Assembly (NCBI RefSeq): GCF_016827675.1
Contig: NZ_JAERJA010000002.1
Span: 434,001 to 498,000 of the forward strand
Source: Nocardioides limicola
GTDB taxonomy: Bacteria > Actinomycetota > Actinomycetes > Propionibacteriales > Nocardioidaceae
DNA length: 64,000 nucleotides
Direction of reading: 5' to 3'
The notes under the pieces were generated by a model. The model was not told where the DNA came from. It searched no databases and worked only from the letters and a program-made list of their open reading frames with translations. A program made the translations under genes and the position numbers. Positions 1-9,566 of this stretch are shown in pieces. Within the stretch, counting starts at the first letter, position 1. Each line of letters opens with the position of its first letter.

Positions 1-420
1 CAGTTCGAGCGCGTCATCGATGCTCTTCATGCCCGGCGCGAACTCGGAGAAGTGGTCGTTGCCGAAGTAGGACTGGCCGGCCCCGGCGGCGACGATCAGC
101 GAGTCGTAGGCGAGCTCGGTCTCCCGGCCCAGCATCTCCGAGACGACCGTACGGTTGGCCAGATCGATCCGGGTCACCTCGCCGAGCAGCACCCGGGCGT
201 TCTTCTGCGAGGCCAGCACCTCGCGGGTGGGCGGCGCGATGTCGCCGGCGGAGAGGATGCCGGTCGCCACCTGGTAGAGGAGCGGCTGGAAGAGATGGTG
301 GGTGGTTCTGGCCACCATCGTCACGTCCACGTCGGCGCGGCGCAGGGCCTTGGTGCCGAAGAGTCCACCGAAACCCGACCCGATCACGACCACCTTGTGC
401 CGGTCGTTCGTGGCTGTCAT
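1..420 (-). CDS. Type II NADH dehydrogenase (NAD(P)/FAD-dependent oxidoreductase), 5' part only
   Basis: Only the first 140 codons are visible; the gene runs off the left edge, so the NADH-binding half and membrane-anchoring C-terminus are not seen. The ATG at 418-420 is followed by a classical FAD Rossmann segment with the glycine motif VVIGSGFGG near residues 9-17. Next come a histidine-rich stretch (TTHHLFQPLLYQVATG), typical of Ndh-2 enzymes, and the AYDSLIVAAG segment. The family transfers electrons from NADH to quinone at the inner membrane without pumping protons. The gene is divergent from the ATP-binding protein gene at 569, and the ~150-bp gap must hold both promoters. A related sulfide:quinone-type oxidoreductase is less likely because of the YQVATG motif. 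Confidence 0.85.
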   Translation of the reverse strand, partial: MTATNDRHKVVVIGSGFGGLFGTKALRRADVDVTMVARTTHHLFQPLLYQVATGILSAGDIAPPTREVLASQKNARVLLGEVTRIDLANRTVVSEMLGRETELAYDSLIVAAGAGQSYFGNDHFSEFAPGMKSIDDALEL

Positions 421-568
421 CCACTTGCCTTCCACACGATCCGGGCGCCCGGTTCCACCACCAGCGCCTCCAGGCCTCCTATTGTGGGCAGTGACCGGGG
501 TCATAGGCACATCGGGGTCGACGTGAGGAAGTGGACAGGTGCAGGCGGCGAGGGGGCAAAGTGGCATC

Positions 569-1492
569 GTGCCCGAGTCCGAGATGTCGCTGACCCTCGA
601 TGACGACCCCCAGAGCGCGGCGGTCGCCCGACAGTGGGCGGCTCAGGTGTGCGAACGACTCGGCCGGCCGGAGTTGGTCGACTCCACCCGGATCGCGATC
701 ACCGAACTGGTCACCAACGCCTTGCTGCATGGCGAGCCTCCGATCGTGCTGGAGGTCGGCGGCACCCCGCAACTGCCTCGCTTCGAGGTGCACGACGGCT
801 CCCCGCGACCGCCGCAACTGCCGCCGCCGCTGCACGACGCCGATGAGTTGTCGACCTTCGGCCGCGGCCTGCAGATGGTGGCGATGACGTCGGTCGCGTG
901 GGGGGCGACGACGAAGCCGGGAGGCAAGTCCGTCTGGTTCGTCCCCGCCGCCGGCGAGCATCCCGGGCCGCCGCCGACCGGTGCCGTGTTCAGCGAAGCC
1001 GAGCCTGTCGAAGCGACTGAGCCCGACGATGCCGAGGCGATCGAGGTCGAGTTGCTCGGCCTGCCTGTCGCCCTGTTCGTGTCCAGCGCCCGGCAGTACC
1101 GCGAACTGGTGCGGGAACTGCGACTGCTCTCCCTCGCCCAGGGGTCCGAGTATCCGCTGGCCGGACGACTCTCCTCGCTGTTCAGCCGGTTCGAGACCCA
1201 GGTGCCCTCGCCGATGGCATCGGCCGGGCTCCGGGCCGCCCTCGCCGCCGGTGAACCGACGGTCGATCTGACTCTGCGGGTGTCGCCGGACGCCGCCACC
1301 ACCGCGGCCACGATGCGGGGGCTGTTGGAGCTGGCCGATGACTTCAGCAAGGCCGAGCGGCTGCTGGCCGTGGCGCTCGACCCCACCCAGGCCCGACTGC
1401 GTGACTGGTACTTCGGGGAGATCACCCGACAGTGCCACGGCCACGAGCCGCGGCCGTGGCAGGACCATCAGGACGAGCAGGAGGTCCCGTGA
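569..1492 (+). CDS. ATP-binding protein with HATPase (anti-sigma/GHKL-like) domain
   Basis: About 307 residues. The N-terminal ~120 resemble the HATPase_c_2 domain of anti-sigma and regulatory kinases: an N-box like AITELVTNALLHG, then a G1-like VHDGS and a G2-like STFGRGLQMV. The C-terminal ~180 residues have no family I recognise. The frame is open from a GTG at 539; I prefer the GTG at 569 because a GAGGGGG tract lies about 12 nt upstream, and an ATG at 584 is also possible. The stop overlaps the GTG start of the first crcB gene (GTGA at 1489-1492), so the three genes are probably one transcript. The family normally binds ATP and sequesters or phosphorylates an anti-anti-sigma partner; no such partner lies nearby, so its target is unknown. 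Confidence 0.75.
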   Translation: MPESEMSLTLDDDPQSAAVARQWAAQVCERLGRPELVDSTRIAITELVTNALLHGEPPIVLEVGGTPQLPRFEVHDGSPRPPQLPPPLHDADELSTFGRGLQMVAMTSVAWGATTKPGGKSVWFVPAAGEHPGPPPTGAVFSEAEPVEATEPDDAEAIEVELLGLPVALFVSSARQYRELVRELRLLSLAQGSEYPLAGRLSSLFSRFETQVPSPMASAGLRAALAAGEPTVDLTLRVSPDAATTAATMRGLLELADDFSKAERLLAVALDPTQARLRDWYFGEITRQCHGHEPRPWQDHQDEQEVP

Positions 1493-1908
1493 CGCGCCCA
1501 CCCCTGACCCGCCTCGGGGTGGCGGCGGTGGCCGTCGGCGGTGCGGTGGGGGCGCTGCTGCGCTGGCTGGCCGGCGGCCTCGGCGACGCCGGGCCGTCGT
1601 TCCCGTGGACGACGTTGACGGTGAACGTGGTGGGCTGCTTCGCGTTGGCGCTGCTGCCAGCGGTGGCCGTGGTGCGGCGTACCCCCTGGTTGGCGCAGGG
1701 GCTCGGCCCCGGTCTGCTGGGCGGGTTCACCACCCTGTCGATCCATACCGATGAGGCCCGGGCGCTGGTGGCCAGCGGGCAGGCTGCGGTGGCAGCCGGC
1801 TACCTGGCCCTCACCCTGGGCGCCTGCCTGGCGGCGGTGATGGTGGCCGACCATTGGTCCACCCGGAGCGAGCGGGCGGTCTTCGACGCCGAGGAGGGCA
1901 ACGAATGA
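1489..1908 (+). CDS. crcB: Fluoride exporter CrcB/Fluc, first (divergent) subunit
   Basis: 139 residues with four predicted membrane segments. The conserved pore segment with asparagine (TLTVNVVGCFAL) is present. The canonical GxxGGxTTFSTF signature is altered to GLLGGFTTLSIHTDEA, with one phenylalanine replaced. Fluc channels are dual-topology dimers that export fluoride; adjacent paired genes usually form heterodimers in which one partner has lost part of the pore signature. It starts at a GTG inside the preceding stop (GTGA) and ends in an ATGA overlap with the second crcB, so all three genes should be translated together. A hydrophilic tail of ~15 residues follows the last helix. I searched the upstream region for a fluoride riboswitch and saw none. 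Confidence 0.88.
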   Translation: MTRPPLTRLGVAAVAVGGAVGALLRWLAGGLGDAGPSFPWTTLTVNVVGCFALALLPAVAVVRRTPWLAQGLGPGLLGGFTTLSIHTDEARALVASGQAAVAAGYLALTLGACLAAVMVADHWSTRSERAVFDAEEGNE

Positions 1909-2231
1909 TCCTCCTCCTGGTGGCGCTGGGCGGCGCCGCGGGTTCGGTGATGCGCTACCTGACCGGCCACTTCTGGGACGGCGACTTCCCACGCGGCACG
2001 CTGCTGGTCAACGTCGTGGGGGCCACCCTGCTCGGCGTCTTCTCCGGGCTGGCGTTGGAGGGGAACGCGGCCGCGTTGCTGGGCACCGGCTTCTGTGGCG
2101 CGTTGACGACGTACTCCTCGTTCGCGGTGAAGGCGCATGCGCTCGGCCGCGGCCGCGGGACGGTGTACGTCGTGGCGACGCTCGGAGGGGCCCTGCTGGG
2201 CTGTTTCGCCGGGTTCGCGCTGGTGACCTGA
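1905..2231 (+). CDS. crcB: Fluoride exporter CrcB/Fluc, second subunit
   Basis: 108 residues, almost entirely membrane-embedded. This copy keeps the full family signature: GTLLVNVVGATLLG for the pore asparagine and GFCGALTTYSSF for the Phe-box and the central sodium-site region. It begins in an ATGA overlap with the upstream crcB, typical of CrcB1/CrcB2 pairs that assemble into a heterodimeric fluoride channel in the plasma membrane. The stop is 3 nt from the convergent stop of the metallopeptidase gene, leaving no room for a separate terminator. It is likely expressed with the upstream HATPase gene. Confidence 0.92.
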   Translation: MILLLVALGGAAGSVMRYLTGHFWDGDFPRGTLLVNVVGATLLGVFSGLALEGNAAALLGTGFCGALTTYSSFAVKAHALGRGRGTVYVVATLGGALLGCFAGFALVT

Positions 2232-2234
2232 GCG

Positions 2235-2585
2235 TCAGGCGTACCCGAGTCGGTGCAGCCGTGCGTCGTCGATGCCGAAGTGGTGCGCGATCTCGTGGAC
2301 GACCGTGATCCGCACCTCCTCGACCAACTGGTCGACGTCTTCGCACATCTCGAGCAGCGGGTTGCGGAAGACGAAGACCTGGTCGGGCAGGCCGGTGTGG
2401 TTGGCGGATCGCTCGGTGAGCGAGATCCCGACGTAGAGCCCGAGCAGGTCCGGGTCCTCCTCGGGCGGTTCGTCCTCGACCAGCACCACCACGTTGCTGA
2501 CCAGGGCAGCGAGTTCGTCGGGGATCTCGTCGAGTGCCCGTTCGACGAGAGCCTCGAACTCGGGGCGGTCCATCTGCACGGGCAT
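2235..2585 (-). CDS. Minimal metallopeptidase (zincin-like, HExxH family)
   Basis: 116 residues. The C-terminal signature VVHEIAHHFGIDDARLHRLGY carries a complete HExxH motif, with a following acidic residue as possible third ligand, as in the small actinobacterial and proteobacterial zincin-like family once called DUF1025. The N-terminal half is acidic (EDEPPEEDPDLLG) and contains the YVGISLTERS segment shared by the family. There is no signal peptide, so it should be cytoplasmic. Its physiological substrate is unknown. It converges with crcB and has a 100-bp leader that also contains the tRNA-Asp terminator hairpin. Confidence 0.85.
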   Translation of the reverse strand: MPVQMDRPEFEALVERALDEIPDELAALVSNVVVLVEDEPPEEDPDLLGLYVGISLTERSANHTGLPDQVFVFRNPLLEMCEDVDQLVEEVRITVVHEIAHHFGIDDARLHRLGYA

Positions 2586-2656
2586 GTCGCCATCCTTGCA
2601 AACGACCGCACGGCCCCGGTGGTGACTGCGGGGGATGACCGCGGGGAAATGACTGC

Positions 2657-2683
2657 GGGCGCCACGCGTAGTGCGTGGCGCCC
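2657..2683 (-). terminator. Hairpin terminator after tRNA-Asp
   Basis: Perfect 11-bp inverted repeat (GGGCGCCACGC, five-base loop, then its complement) starting 4 nt beyond the CCA end of tRNA-Asp on the minus strand. The following T-run is weak, as usual in high-GC actinobacteria. Confidence 0.65.
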
Positions 2684-2686
2684 GGA

Positions 2687-2763
2687 TGGCGACCCCGACG
2701 GGACTCGAACCCGCGGCCTCCGCCGTGACAGGGCGGCGCGCTAACCAACTGCGCTACGGGGCC
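2687..2763 (-). tRNA. tRNA-Asp (GTC)
   Basis: 77 nt including an encoded CCA end. On the minus strand the acceptor GGCCCCG pairs with CGGGGTC, the D-arm reads AGCGCAGTTGGTTAGCGC, and the anticodon loop CTGTCAC gives anticodon GTC. The T-arm has GGTTCGAGTCC and the discriminator is G. It follows tRNA-Glu by 104 bp on the same strand, so the two are probably processed from one precursor. Confidence 0.95.
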
Positions 2764-2867
2764 AGGTGTTTCACCGGTGTGCACCGGCGGAACCGTGCGA
2801 AGCCTAGCCCACAACCGGGAGGGATTCCCAATCGGGGCCAGCCGCCCGAACCGGACCACTGGTGCCG

Positions 2868-2940
2868 CACCCCCAACGGGATTCGAACCCGTGCTACCGC
2901 CGTGAAAGGGCGACGTCCTAGGCCACTAGACGATGGGGGC
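2868..2940 (-). tRNA. tRNA-Glu (TTC)
   Basis: 73 nt without an encoded CCA. The acceptor GCCCCCA pairs with TGGGGGT (first pair G-U). The anticodon loop CTTTCAC gives TTC, and the T-arm contains GGTTCGAATCC. Discriminator G. It is the first gene of the minus-strand Glu-Asp pair and is divergent from tRNA-Phe. Confidence 0.94.
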
Positions 2941-2967
2941 CTGCGCCGCTGCGCGACGCGTCCGCCA

Positions 2968-2997
2968 AGCATAGGTCCCCCGGCACGGGGTCACCAA
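2968..2997 (-). promoter_or_regulatory. Putative sigma-70-type promoter of the tRNA-Glu/tRNA-Asp unit
   Basis: On the minus strand, TTGGTG (2992-2997) and TATGCT (2968-2973) are separated by 18 nt, and the -10 ends 28 nt before the tRNA-Glu 5' end. Match to consensus is moderate; inference only. Confidence 0.4.
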
Positions 2998-3052
2998 TTC
3001 AGCCCCCACCGACGCGGCCGGGGCCGAATTCTGGATGCGTCGACGGCTGCGG

Positions 3053-3058
3053 TAAGGT
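3053..3058 (+). promoter_or_regulatory. Putative -10 element of tRNA-Phe
   Basis: TAAGGT lies 12 nt before the tRNA-Phe 5' end, at the distance expected for a stable-RNA promoter. The -35 is weak (TTCTGG about 18 nt upstream). Confidence 0.35.
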
Positions 3059-3069
3059 TCTCTCCGCTG

Positions 3070-3146
3070 GGGCAGGTAGCTCAGTTGGTACGAGCGTCCG
3101 CCTGAAAAGTGGAAGGTCGGCGGTTCGACCCCGCCCCTGCCCACCA
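3070..3146 (+). tRNA. tRNA-Phe (GAA)
   Basis: 77 nt with encoded CCA. Acceptor GGGCAGG pairs with CCTGCCC. The D-arm is AGCTCAGTTGGTACGAGC, the anticodon loop CTGAAAA gives GAA (one G-U pair in the stem), and the T-arm has GGTTCGACCCC. Discriminator A. It is transcribed away from the Glu/Asp pair and followed by a strong hairpin. Confidence 0.95.
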
Positions 3147-3173
3147 GCGCCGCGGTTCGGAAGAACTTCGGAC

Positions 3174-3205
3174 AACGCCCCCGCCGGGTCACCGGCGGGG
3201 GCGTT
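3174..3205 (+). terminator. Hairpin terminator after tRNA-Phe
   Basis: Perfect 14-bp inverted repeat (AACGCCCCCGCCGG and its complement) with a four-base loop, 28 nt beyond the tRNA-Phe CCA. Only a short T-containing tail follows. Confidence 0.75.
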
Positions 3206-3268
3206 CGCGTGTGCCACAAGGTGAGCGGGACACCCCGCGGCCGCACCGATGGGGCAGAATCCGCGTCG

Positions 3269-3661
3269 ATGAGCACCACACCAGCCCCCGACGCCTACGC
3301 CGCCCTGCTCCAGATCGACGTACGAGGACATGGCGGCGGCCACGCCGAAGCCAGCGTCACCGTCGCCGAGCACCACCTGAATCCGCACGGCACCGCGCAC
3401 GGCTCCTTCCTCTTCTCGCTGGCCGGGATCGCGCTCGCCGCGGCCGCGAACGACGCCGAGCACTCCGGGGTGGTCAGCGCCGTGCACATCGACTACGTCC
3501 GGCCTGCCCGGCCCGGGGACACGTTGGTGGCCACCGCGCGGGTCGCCGAGCGGCTGCCCAAGGAGGACCTCTTCGAGGTGCGGGTCACCCACGGCGATGA
3601 GTTGGTCGCCCGGGCCAGTGGCCGCGCGAACCGGCGGCTGCGCGCTCCCCGCGTCGACTGA
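3269..3661 (+). CDS. Hotdog-fold thioesterase, PaaI-like
   Basis: 130 residues with the hotdog signature: the catalytic-helix region NPHGTAHGSFLFSLAGIALAAA, followed by HIDYVRPARPGDTLVATARV. The family hydrolyses CoA thioesters, often aryl- or phenylacetyl-CoA intermediates, in the cytoplasm. The frame is open from 3209, but the ATG at 3269 gives the normal family length. It stands alone downstream of tRNA-Phe, so the substrate cannot be inferred from context. An imperfect AACGCC/GGCGTT hairpin lies just after the stop. Confidence 0.85.
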   Translation: MSTTPAPDAYAALLQIDVRGHGGGHAEASVTVAEHHLNPHGTAHGSFLFSLAGIALAAAANDAEHSGVVSAVHIDYVRPARPGDTLVATARVAERLPKEDLFEVRVTHGDELVARASGRANRRLRAPRVD

Positions 3662-3727
3662 CCCGAGTAACGCCGACCGCCCTGTGGCGTTGACCAAGGG
3701 GACCGGAGAACCGGAAGGCGGCCCCCG

Positions 3728-4945
3728 TTGCGTACTCGACTGCTCCTCACCGCACTGCTCGGCAGCGTCCTCGCGCTGCTGATCGGCTCCACCACCCCAC
3801 TGTCCGCATCCGGGGTGGCGACGGAGTCGCCCAGCATCGCGTCCCGATCCGGCGCCGACATCGACGAGTTGCGCGAGCGCCGCAAGCGGGTCTGTGGCAC
3901 CGCCCGGAAGCGCGCCCGCACCATCGAGCGGCGCCTCGACCGGGGCCGCACCGTCACCCGTCAGCAACGGCAACGCGCCCGCACGGCGGCCCGCCGGTGC
4001 GCACGCGTGAAGGAGCGGCTGGCGGCCGCGAAGAAGGCAGCGGCTCCGGTGCAGCGTGATGGGTTCCTCGAGTACGTCTCCCTGGGCGACTCGTGGTCGG
4101 CCGACGTGGTCCTCTTCGACCTGAACGGACCGCCGGCCACCGAGCACGCCCCCATCGACTGCGCCCAGTCCCACGTGAACTACCCGAAGCTGGTCGCCGC
4201 CGAGCTGGGCATTCCGGTGCACCGGGACGCCACCTGCGGGAGCGCGACCACCGACGACTTCACCGGCCCCCAGGCACTGCCGCTCGGCGGCACCAATGCC
4301 CCCCAGTTCGACCGGCTGAGCCCGACCACCGACCTGGTCACCATCGGTATCGGAGGCAACGACGCCGGCATCGCCTCCGGCGCGATGAAGTGCATCGACG
4401 CCACGCTCGGCGTCTACCCCGCCGACGTGCTGCCGCTCCCGCCGCTGCCGTTCAGCATCCCGATGCTCGGCTCCGACCTCCCAGTCGGCGGCTGCAAGGA
4501 CCACTTCACCGCCGGCGGCCGAGACCTCCTCGCGGAGCAGATCGCGGCAGCCAAGCCCAAGGTGGTCGCCGCCATCACCCGGACCCGGGCCCTGGCGCCG
4601 AACGCCCGGATCCTCGTCCTCGATTACATCGCCGCGATTCCGGAGCAGGGCTGGTGCCCGCTCTTCGCCCCGGTGAGCGAGGAGGACCTGCGCTACCTGT
4701 ACGAGAGCTTCGGCAAGCTCAACGCGATGGTCAAGGCAGCAGCCCAGGAGGGCGGGGCCGAGTTCGTGGACACCTACACGCCGACCGTCGGCCACGACAT
4801 CTGCCAGATGCCGCACGTCAGGTACGTCGAGGGGCTGGGCATCGTCTCCCTCAACGACGTCGCGGTCGCGGTGCCGGCGCACCCCAACTCGGCCGGCGCC
4901 CGCGCGCAGGCCGACATCGTCCTGGAGCACATCCGGCACCACTGA
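3728..4945 (+). CDS. Secreted SGNH/GDSL-family hydrolase
   Basis: 405 residues from a TTG start (3728) preceded by GGAAGG; no better start is in frame. A signal peptide (RTRLLLTALLGSVLALLIG) is followed by a strongly basic Arg/Lys-rich helical stretch of about 70 residues. The SGNH domain comes next: block I YVSLGDSWSADV with the nucleophile serine, a conserved-Gly block near CGSATTDDFTG, block III TIGIGGNDAGI, and a C-terminal His block in VPAHPNSAGARAQ. Such enzymes are extracellular lipases or esterases that deacylate lipids or acylated glycans. The arginine-rich linker is unusual and might bind wall polymers; that is speculation. Several cysteines in the domain suggest disulfides, as in Streptomyces SGNH lipases. 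Confidence 0.88.
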   Translation: MRTRLLLTALLGSVLALLIGSTTPLSASGVATESPSIASRSGADIDELRERRKRVCGTARKRARTIERRLDRGRTVTRQQRQRARTAARRCARVKERLAAAKKAAAPVQRDGFLEYVSLGDSWSADVVLFDLNGPPATEHAPIDCAQSHVNYPKLVAAELGIPVHRDATCGSATTDDFTGPQALPLGGTNAPQFDRLSPTTDLVTIGIGGNDAGIASGAMKCIDATLGVYPADVLPLPPLPFSIPMLGSDLPVGGCKDHFTAGGRDLLAEQIAAAKPKVVAAITRTRALAPNARILVLDYIAAIPEQGWCPLFAPVSEEDLRYLYESFGKLNAMVKAAAQEGGAEFVDTYTPTVGHDICQMPHVRYVEGLGIVSLNDVAVAVPAHPNSAGARAQADIVLEHIRHH

Positions 4946-4991
4946 CCGGTCACCGGCCCAGGCGTGACCGGGCAAGTGGTAGAAGTGGGCG

Positions 4992-5948
4992 ATGGAGTCC
5001 TATGTGGCCGTGGCCGGCGAGGCCCTGATCGATCTCGTGCCGGACACGACGACCGGCAGTTTCCGGGCGGTGCCCGGCGGATCCCCCGCGAACGTGGCCG
5101 TCGGCCTGGCTCGACTCGGCTGCCGGACCCAGTTGCTGGGCCGGATCGCGGCGTCCGGGTTCGGCCCTCAGATCCGCGAGCATGTGGCGGGCAACGGGGT
5201 GGGGCTCGATCTGGCCGTGTCCACCTCCGACCCGGCAACCCTGGCGGTGGTGTCCCTCGACGCGGCCGGCGCCGCGTCGTACGACTTCTATGCCACCGGG
5301 ACCGCCGACTTCGGCTGGACCGACGCCGACCTGCCCGCACGCCTCCCGGACGGCGTACAGGCGCTGTGCACCGGCTCGATCGCGGTCTTCCGTGAGCCCG
5401 GCGCCGCGGCGCTGCACCGGTTGTTGGTGAGAGAACGGGAGACCGGCCGCAGCACCATCGTCATGGACCCGAACATCCGGGCCAGTCTGATCGGCGAGCA
5501 GCAGACGGTGGCAGCCCGGTGGCGGGAACTGATCGCACTGGCCGACGTGGTGAAGGCCAGCGACGAGGACATCGCCTGGCTGCACCCGGGCGCGGATCCC
5601 GAGGATGTACTGGCCGACTGGGTCTCGGCCGGGCCAGCGGTCGCGGTGGTGACCCGGGGCGGGGCCGGCGCCGTCGCGATCACCGCCGCCGGTGCCAGGA
5701 TCAGCGTCCCGGCGGTCCCGACCACGGTGGTGGACACCGTGGGCGCCGGGGACTCATTCACCGCCGGACTGGTCGACTCCCTGCGGCGACACGATCTGCT
5801 GGGCGGCGACCGAACCGCTCACCTGGCCGCAGCGAGCGACGACGTGCTCACCACGGTGCTCGAACGCGCTGCCCGGATCGCCGCCATCACCTGCGGCCGA
5901 CAGGGGGCCGACCCGCCCACGCACCGCGAGGTCGACCAGGCTTCGTAG
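4992..5948 (+). CDS. PfkB-family carbohydrate kinase, fructokinase-like
   Basis: 318 residues. The N-terminal PfkB signature region GGSPANVAVGLARLGC and the C-terminal anion-hole/ATP motif DTVGAGDSFTAGLVDSL with the catalytic aspartate are both intact. VMDPNIRASL corresponds to the DPN motif of fructokinases and ribokinases. The family phosphorylates the primary hydroxyl of fructose or a related sugar using ATP. It lies between the SGNH hydrolase and the maltokinase-cap protein, all on the plus strand with 45-50 bp gaps. No sugar transporter or regulator is adjacent, so the substrate is inferred only from sequence class. Confidence 0.85.
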   Translation: MESYVAVAGEALIDLVPDTTTGSFRAVPGGSPANVAVGLARLGCRTQLLGRIAASGFGPQIREHVAGNGVGLDLAVSTSDPATLAVVSLDAAGAASYDFYATGTADFGWTDADLPARLPDGVQALCTGSIAVFREPGAAALHRLLVRERETGRSTIVMDPNIRASLIGEQQTVAARWRELIALADVVKASDEDIAWLHPGADPEDVLADWVSAGPAVAVVTRGGAGAVAITAAGARISVPAVPTTVVDTVGAGDSFTAGLVDSLRRHDLLGGDRTAHLAAASDDVLTTVLERAARIAAITCGRQGADPPTHREVDQAS

Positions 5949-5999
5949 CCTTCCTCGACGAGTCCGGGGTGAGCAACGCGGGGTGAGTAGGGTGCCGCC

Positions 6000-6578
6000 A
6001 TGGCGATCCTGCACCGGGCGACGATGAAGCCCCCCAAATTGGCTCTGCTCGCCGACTGGCTGCCCGACCAACCCTGGCTCTCGGCCGACGTCGTCGGCGA
6101 GCCACGACTGGTGGCGTCGTACCGCTTCGATGATCCCGCCGGCGAGGTCGGGATGGAGGGGATGATCCTCGACGTGGCCGGCGAGCGGATCCACGGCGCC
6201 TTCACCTACCGAGGCGCCCCGTTGGCTCAGGCCGAGGACTTCCTGGTCGGCACCACCGAGCACTCCGTACTGGGCACCCGCTGGGTCTACGACGCCGCAG
6301 GCGACCCGGTCTTCACCGCCGAACTCACCCGGGTGATCCGCACCGGAGGGACCCAAGCCGAGCAGTTCGTGGCCACCCCCGGCGGTCTCGAGCCCCGTCC
6401 CACGACGGCACACGTGCGTGGCAGTGGCGGCACAGCGGGCGTCCTCCCGGTTCTGGTGCGCAGGCTGGACCACCATCCGGAGCCCGACGAATCGTGCCCG
6501 AGGCTGACCGGCACCTGGGAGGGCCAGGACGAGCCCGTGCTGCTGGCCTATCTGAGCACGGACCCCGACGTCGACTGA
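6000..6578 (+). CDS. Maltokinase N-terminal cap-like domain protein
   Basis: 192 residues. The segment LADWLPDQPWLSADV, then SYRFDDPAGEVGMEGMILD and an HSVLGTRWVYDAAGDPVF stretch, match the cap domain that precedes maltokinase kinase lobes in actinobacterial trehalose/GlgE pathways. Here the cap stands alone: the protein ends at residue 192 with no kinase domain, and no maltokinase or glgE lies in the window. Stand-alone homologues occur in other actinobacteria (recollection). The role is unknown; a glucan- or sugar-related binding function is inference. It converges with the LuxR regulator with a 15-bp gap. Confidence 0.65.
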   Translation: MAILHRATMKPPKLALLADWLPDQPWLSADVVGEPRLVASYRFDDPAGEVGMEGMILDVAGERIHGAFTYRGAPLAQAEDFLVGTTEHSVLGTRWVYDAAGDPVFTAELTRVIRTGGTQAEQFVATPGGLEPRPTTAHVRGSGGTAGVLPVLVRRLDHHPEPDESCPRLTGTWEGQDEPVLLAYLSTDPDVD

Positions 6579-6593
6579 GCTGCCGGTGCCGGC

Positions 6594-8222
6594 TCAGGCG
6601 AGGTCGTGCTCGTAGGCGAAGGCAGCGGCCGCGGTGCGCGAGCCCACGTCGAGCTTCGCGAAGATGTTGGACAGGTGGCGGGCCACCGTCTTCTCGGAGA
6701 GCACCAGCTCGACCGCGATCTGCGGATTGCTCCGGCCCGCGGCGACGAGGCGCAGCACCTCCACCTCGCGGGGGCTCAGCCCTGCGGGCACCGCAGTGTC
6801 GCCCACCAGGTCATCGGCAGCACGCGCCGCGGGCGAAGCCCCGAGCGCTGCGAACCCGTCCCGCGCGGCGCACAGCTCCGCCACCGCACTCCGCTCATCA
6901 CCGAGCAGTCGCAGCGCCCTGCCGATCAGCACCCGCCCTCGGGCGACCTCGTACGGTGCATCCAGGCTGCTCCAGGCGTCGGTGCACCGTCGTCCCGCGA
7001 GAAGGGCCGCTTCGGGTTCCGCGCGAGCCAGCGCCACCAGCGCCATCGCGTGGGCTCCGGCCGCCTGCAGCGCCGTACAGTCGAACTCCGTGCCGAGCTC
7101 GCTGAGCTGCGCAGCGAGCGGCGCGGCGTCCTCTGCCCTGCCGGCGTCGACCATCACCTCGACCGCCGCGGCAAGCACCTGCGACCGATGCACGGGGTCC
7201 TGCCGCTCCGCCAGCAACCGCTCGACGGCGGACAGGGCAGCATCGCGACGACCTCGCGCAAGCCACAGCAGCGCGCGCCCGGGCTGCGTGGCATGGCCAT
7301 GCTCGGCCGCCCGGTCGTACGCGGCCTCGGCGTCGTCGTGCGAACCGCGCAGGCGGAGCACCTCGCCCTGCTCGTAGTACGCCTCACCGACCGCGGCACT
7401 GCCGCCCGCGTCGGCGTAGCGCCGTATCGCTCGCTGCAACTCCTGCAACGCGTCATCGAACGCACCGTGCAGCCGCATCAGCTGCCCCCGATGCACGGCG
7501 CATTGCCCCGTGTAGGCGACCAGGCCCGGTTGCCCGTCGCACCAGGCGGTGAGGGCGTGGGTCCACTGTCCGGCGCGATCGAGATCGGAGATCTGCTGGA
7601 CGGCCTCGATCGCCGAGCAGTAGATGACTCCCGAGTAGATCGGCGAGACCTCGCCGGCGATCACCGAGATCATGGCCTCGTCCAACAGTCGCAGGCCCTC
7701 GGAGACGCGGCCGCTGAAGATGGTCATCCGCCCCTCGACATGCAGCCCCATGGCCAGCAGATCAGGATCGCCGAAGCGGCGGCCGTACTCGGTGACCAGG
7801 GGGGCAGCGGCAACCGCGTCACCGAACTCTCCCTTCATGACGTGGCCGAAGGTGACCCGTTCCTGCAGGTAGCCGCGCTCCACGATGTCCCCGTCGTACT
7901 CGTCGAGCAGCCGCTGGGCGCGGGCGAGCCAGCCGTTGCCGACCGCGACCTCACCACCGCCCCAGAGCGTCGCGACCAGCCAGTAGGCGGCCCGCGCGGC
8001 GCCGGGCACGTCGTCGCGGTCGAGGTACTCCTGATAGGCGCGCTGCAGGGACTGGATGACGTCGTTGCGCCGACCCAGCAGGTACGCCGCGTTCGCCAAC
8101 GCGACGAAGTCGTCGGGGGTCAGGTCCACGGCTTCGAGCCCGGAGAGTGCGTCGTACGCCGCGACCCATTCGCGACGTTCGTAGGCCTCGCGGGCCTCAC
8201 GCAAGTCGTCGAGCACGCTCAT
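6594..8222 (-). CDS. LuxR-family transcriptional regulator with TPR-like sensor region
   Basis: 542 residues. The C-terminus is a LuxR/FixJ helix-turn-helix ([22 protein letters not shown], then [14 protein letters not shown]). The preceding ~470 residues are alanine/leucine-rich repeated helices consistent with tetratricopeptide repeats, ending at the DNA-binding domain. There is no Walker A motif, so it is not a full LAL/MalT-type STAND ATPase. It lies 134 bp downstream of the flavin monooxygenase on the same strand, an arrangement I recall in other actinobacteria, which suggests it regulates that enzyme or responds to the same signal. The ATG at 8222 follows a weak ribosome site. Confidence 0.85.
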   Translation of the reverse strand: MSVLDDLREAREAYERREWVAAYDALSGLEAVDLTPDDFVALANAAYLLGRRNDVIQSLQRAYQEYLDRDDVPGAARAAYWLVATLWGGGEVAVGNGWLARAQRLLDEYDGDIVERGYLQERVTFGHVMKGEFGDAVAAAPLVTEYGRRFGDPDLLAMGLHVEGRMTIFSGRVSEGLRLLDEAMISVIAGEVSPIYSGVIYCSAIEAVQQISDLDRAGQWTHALTAWCDGQPGLVAYTGQCAVHRGQLMRLHGAFDDALQELQRAIRRYADAGGSAAVGEAYYEQGEVLRLRGSHDDAEAAYDRAAEHGHATQPGRALLWLARGRRDAALSAVERLLAERQDPVHRSQVLAAAVEVMVDAGRAEDAAPLAAQLSELGTEFDCTALQAAGAHAMALVALARAEPEAALLAGRRCTDAWSSLDAPYEVARGRVLIGRALRLLGDERSAVAELCAARDGFAALGASPAARAADDLVGDTAVPAGLSPREVEVLRLVAAGRSNPQIAVELVLSEKTVARHLSNIFAKLDVGSRTAAAAFAYEHDLA

Positions 8223-8356
8223 GGCGCATCATCCCTTCGCGTCACGAGCGTAACCGCCCGAGCGAGCGGGCGGCCACCCTTCACAGCTCAGGCGGCGCTC
8301 GTGCGTCGGCTCACCCGGGCGGAGAGCTCCATGACTTCCTGCTTCGTCCGTCGATG

Positions 8357-9457
<1,101 letters not shown>

Positions 9458-9566
9458 GCCGCCGACGCTAGGTACGGCGTACCGCGCCCCACATCGGGCA
9501 GAACACCCAACTGCTCATCGGCGTCGATGGGTGCATTGGCCCATCGACTGAACTGGCGGCGCCGGC

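Noticed and set aside
420..1488. Fluoride riboswitch for the crcB genes
   Set aside because: No conserved fluoride-aptamer segments were recognisable upstream of the operon or within it.
479..1501. Long antisense frames opposite the HATPase gene and many other genes
   Set aside because: Arg/Gly/Pro-rich translations with no domain signature; typical shadows in high-GC sequence.
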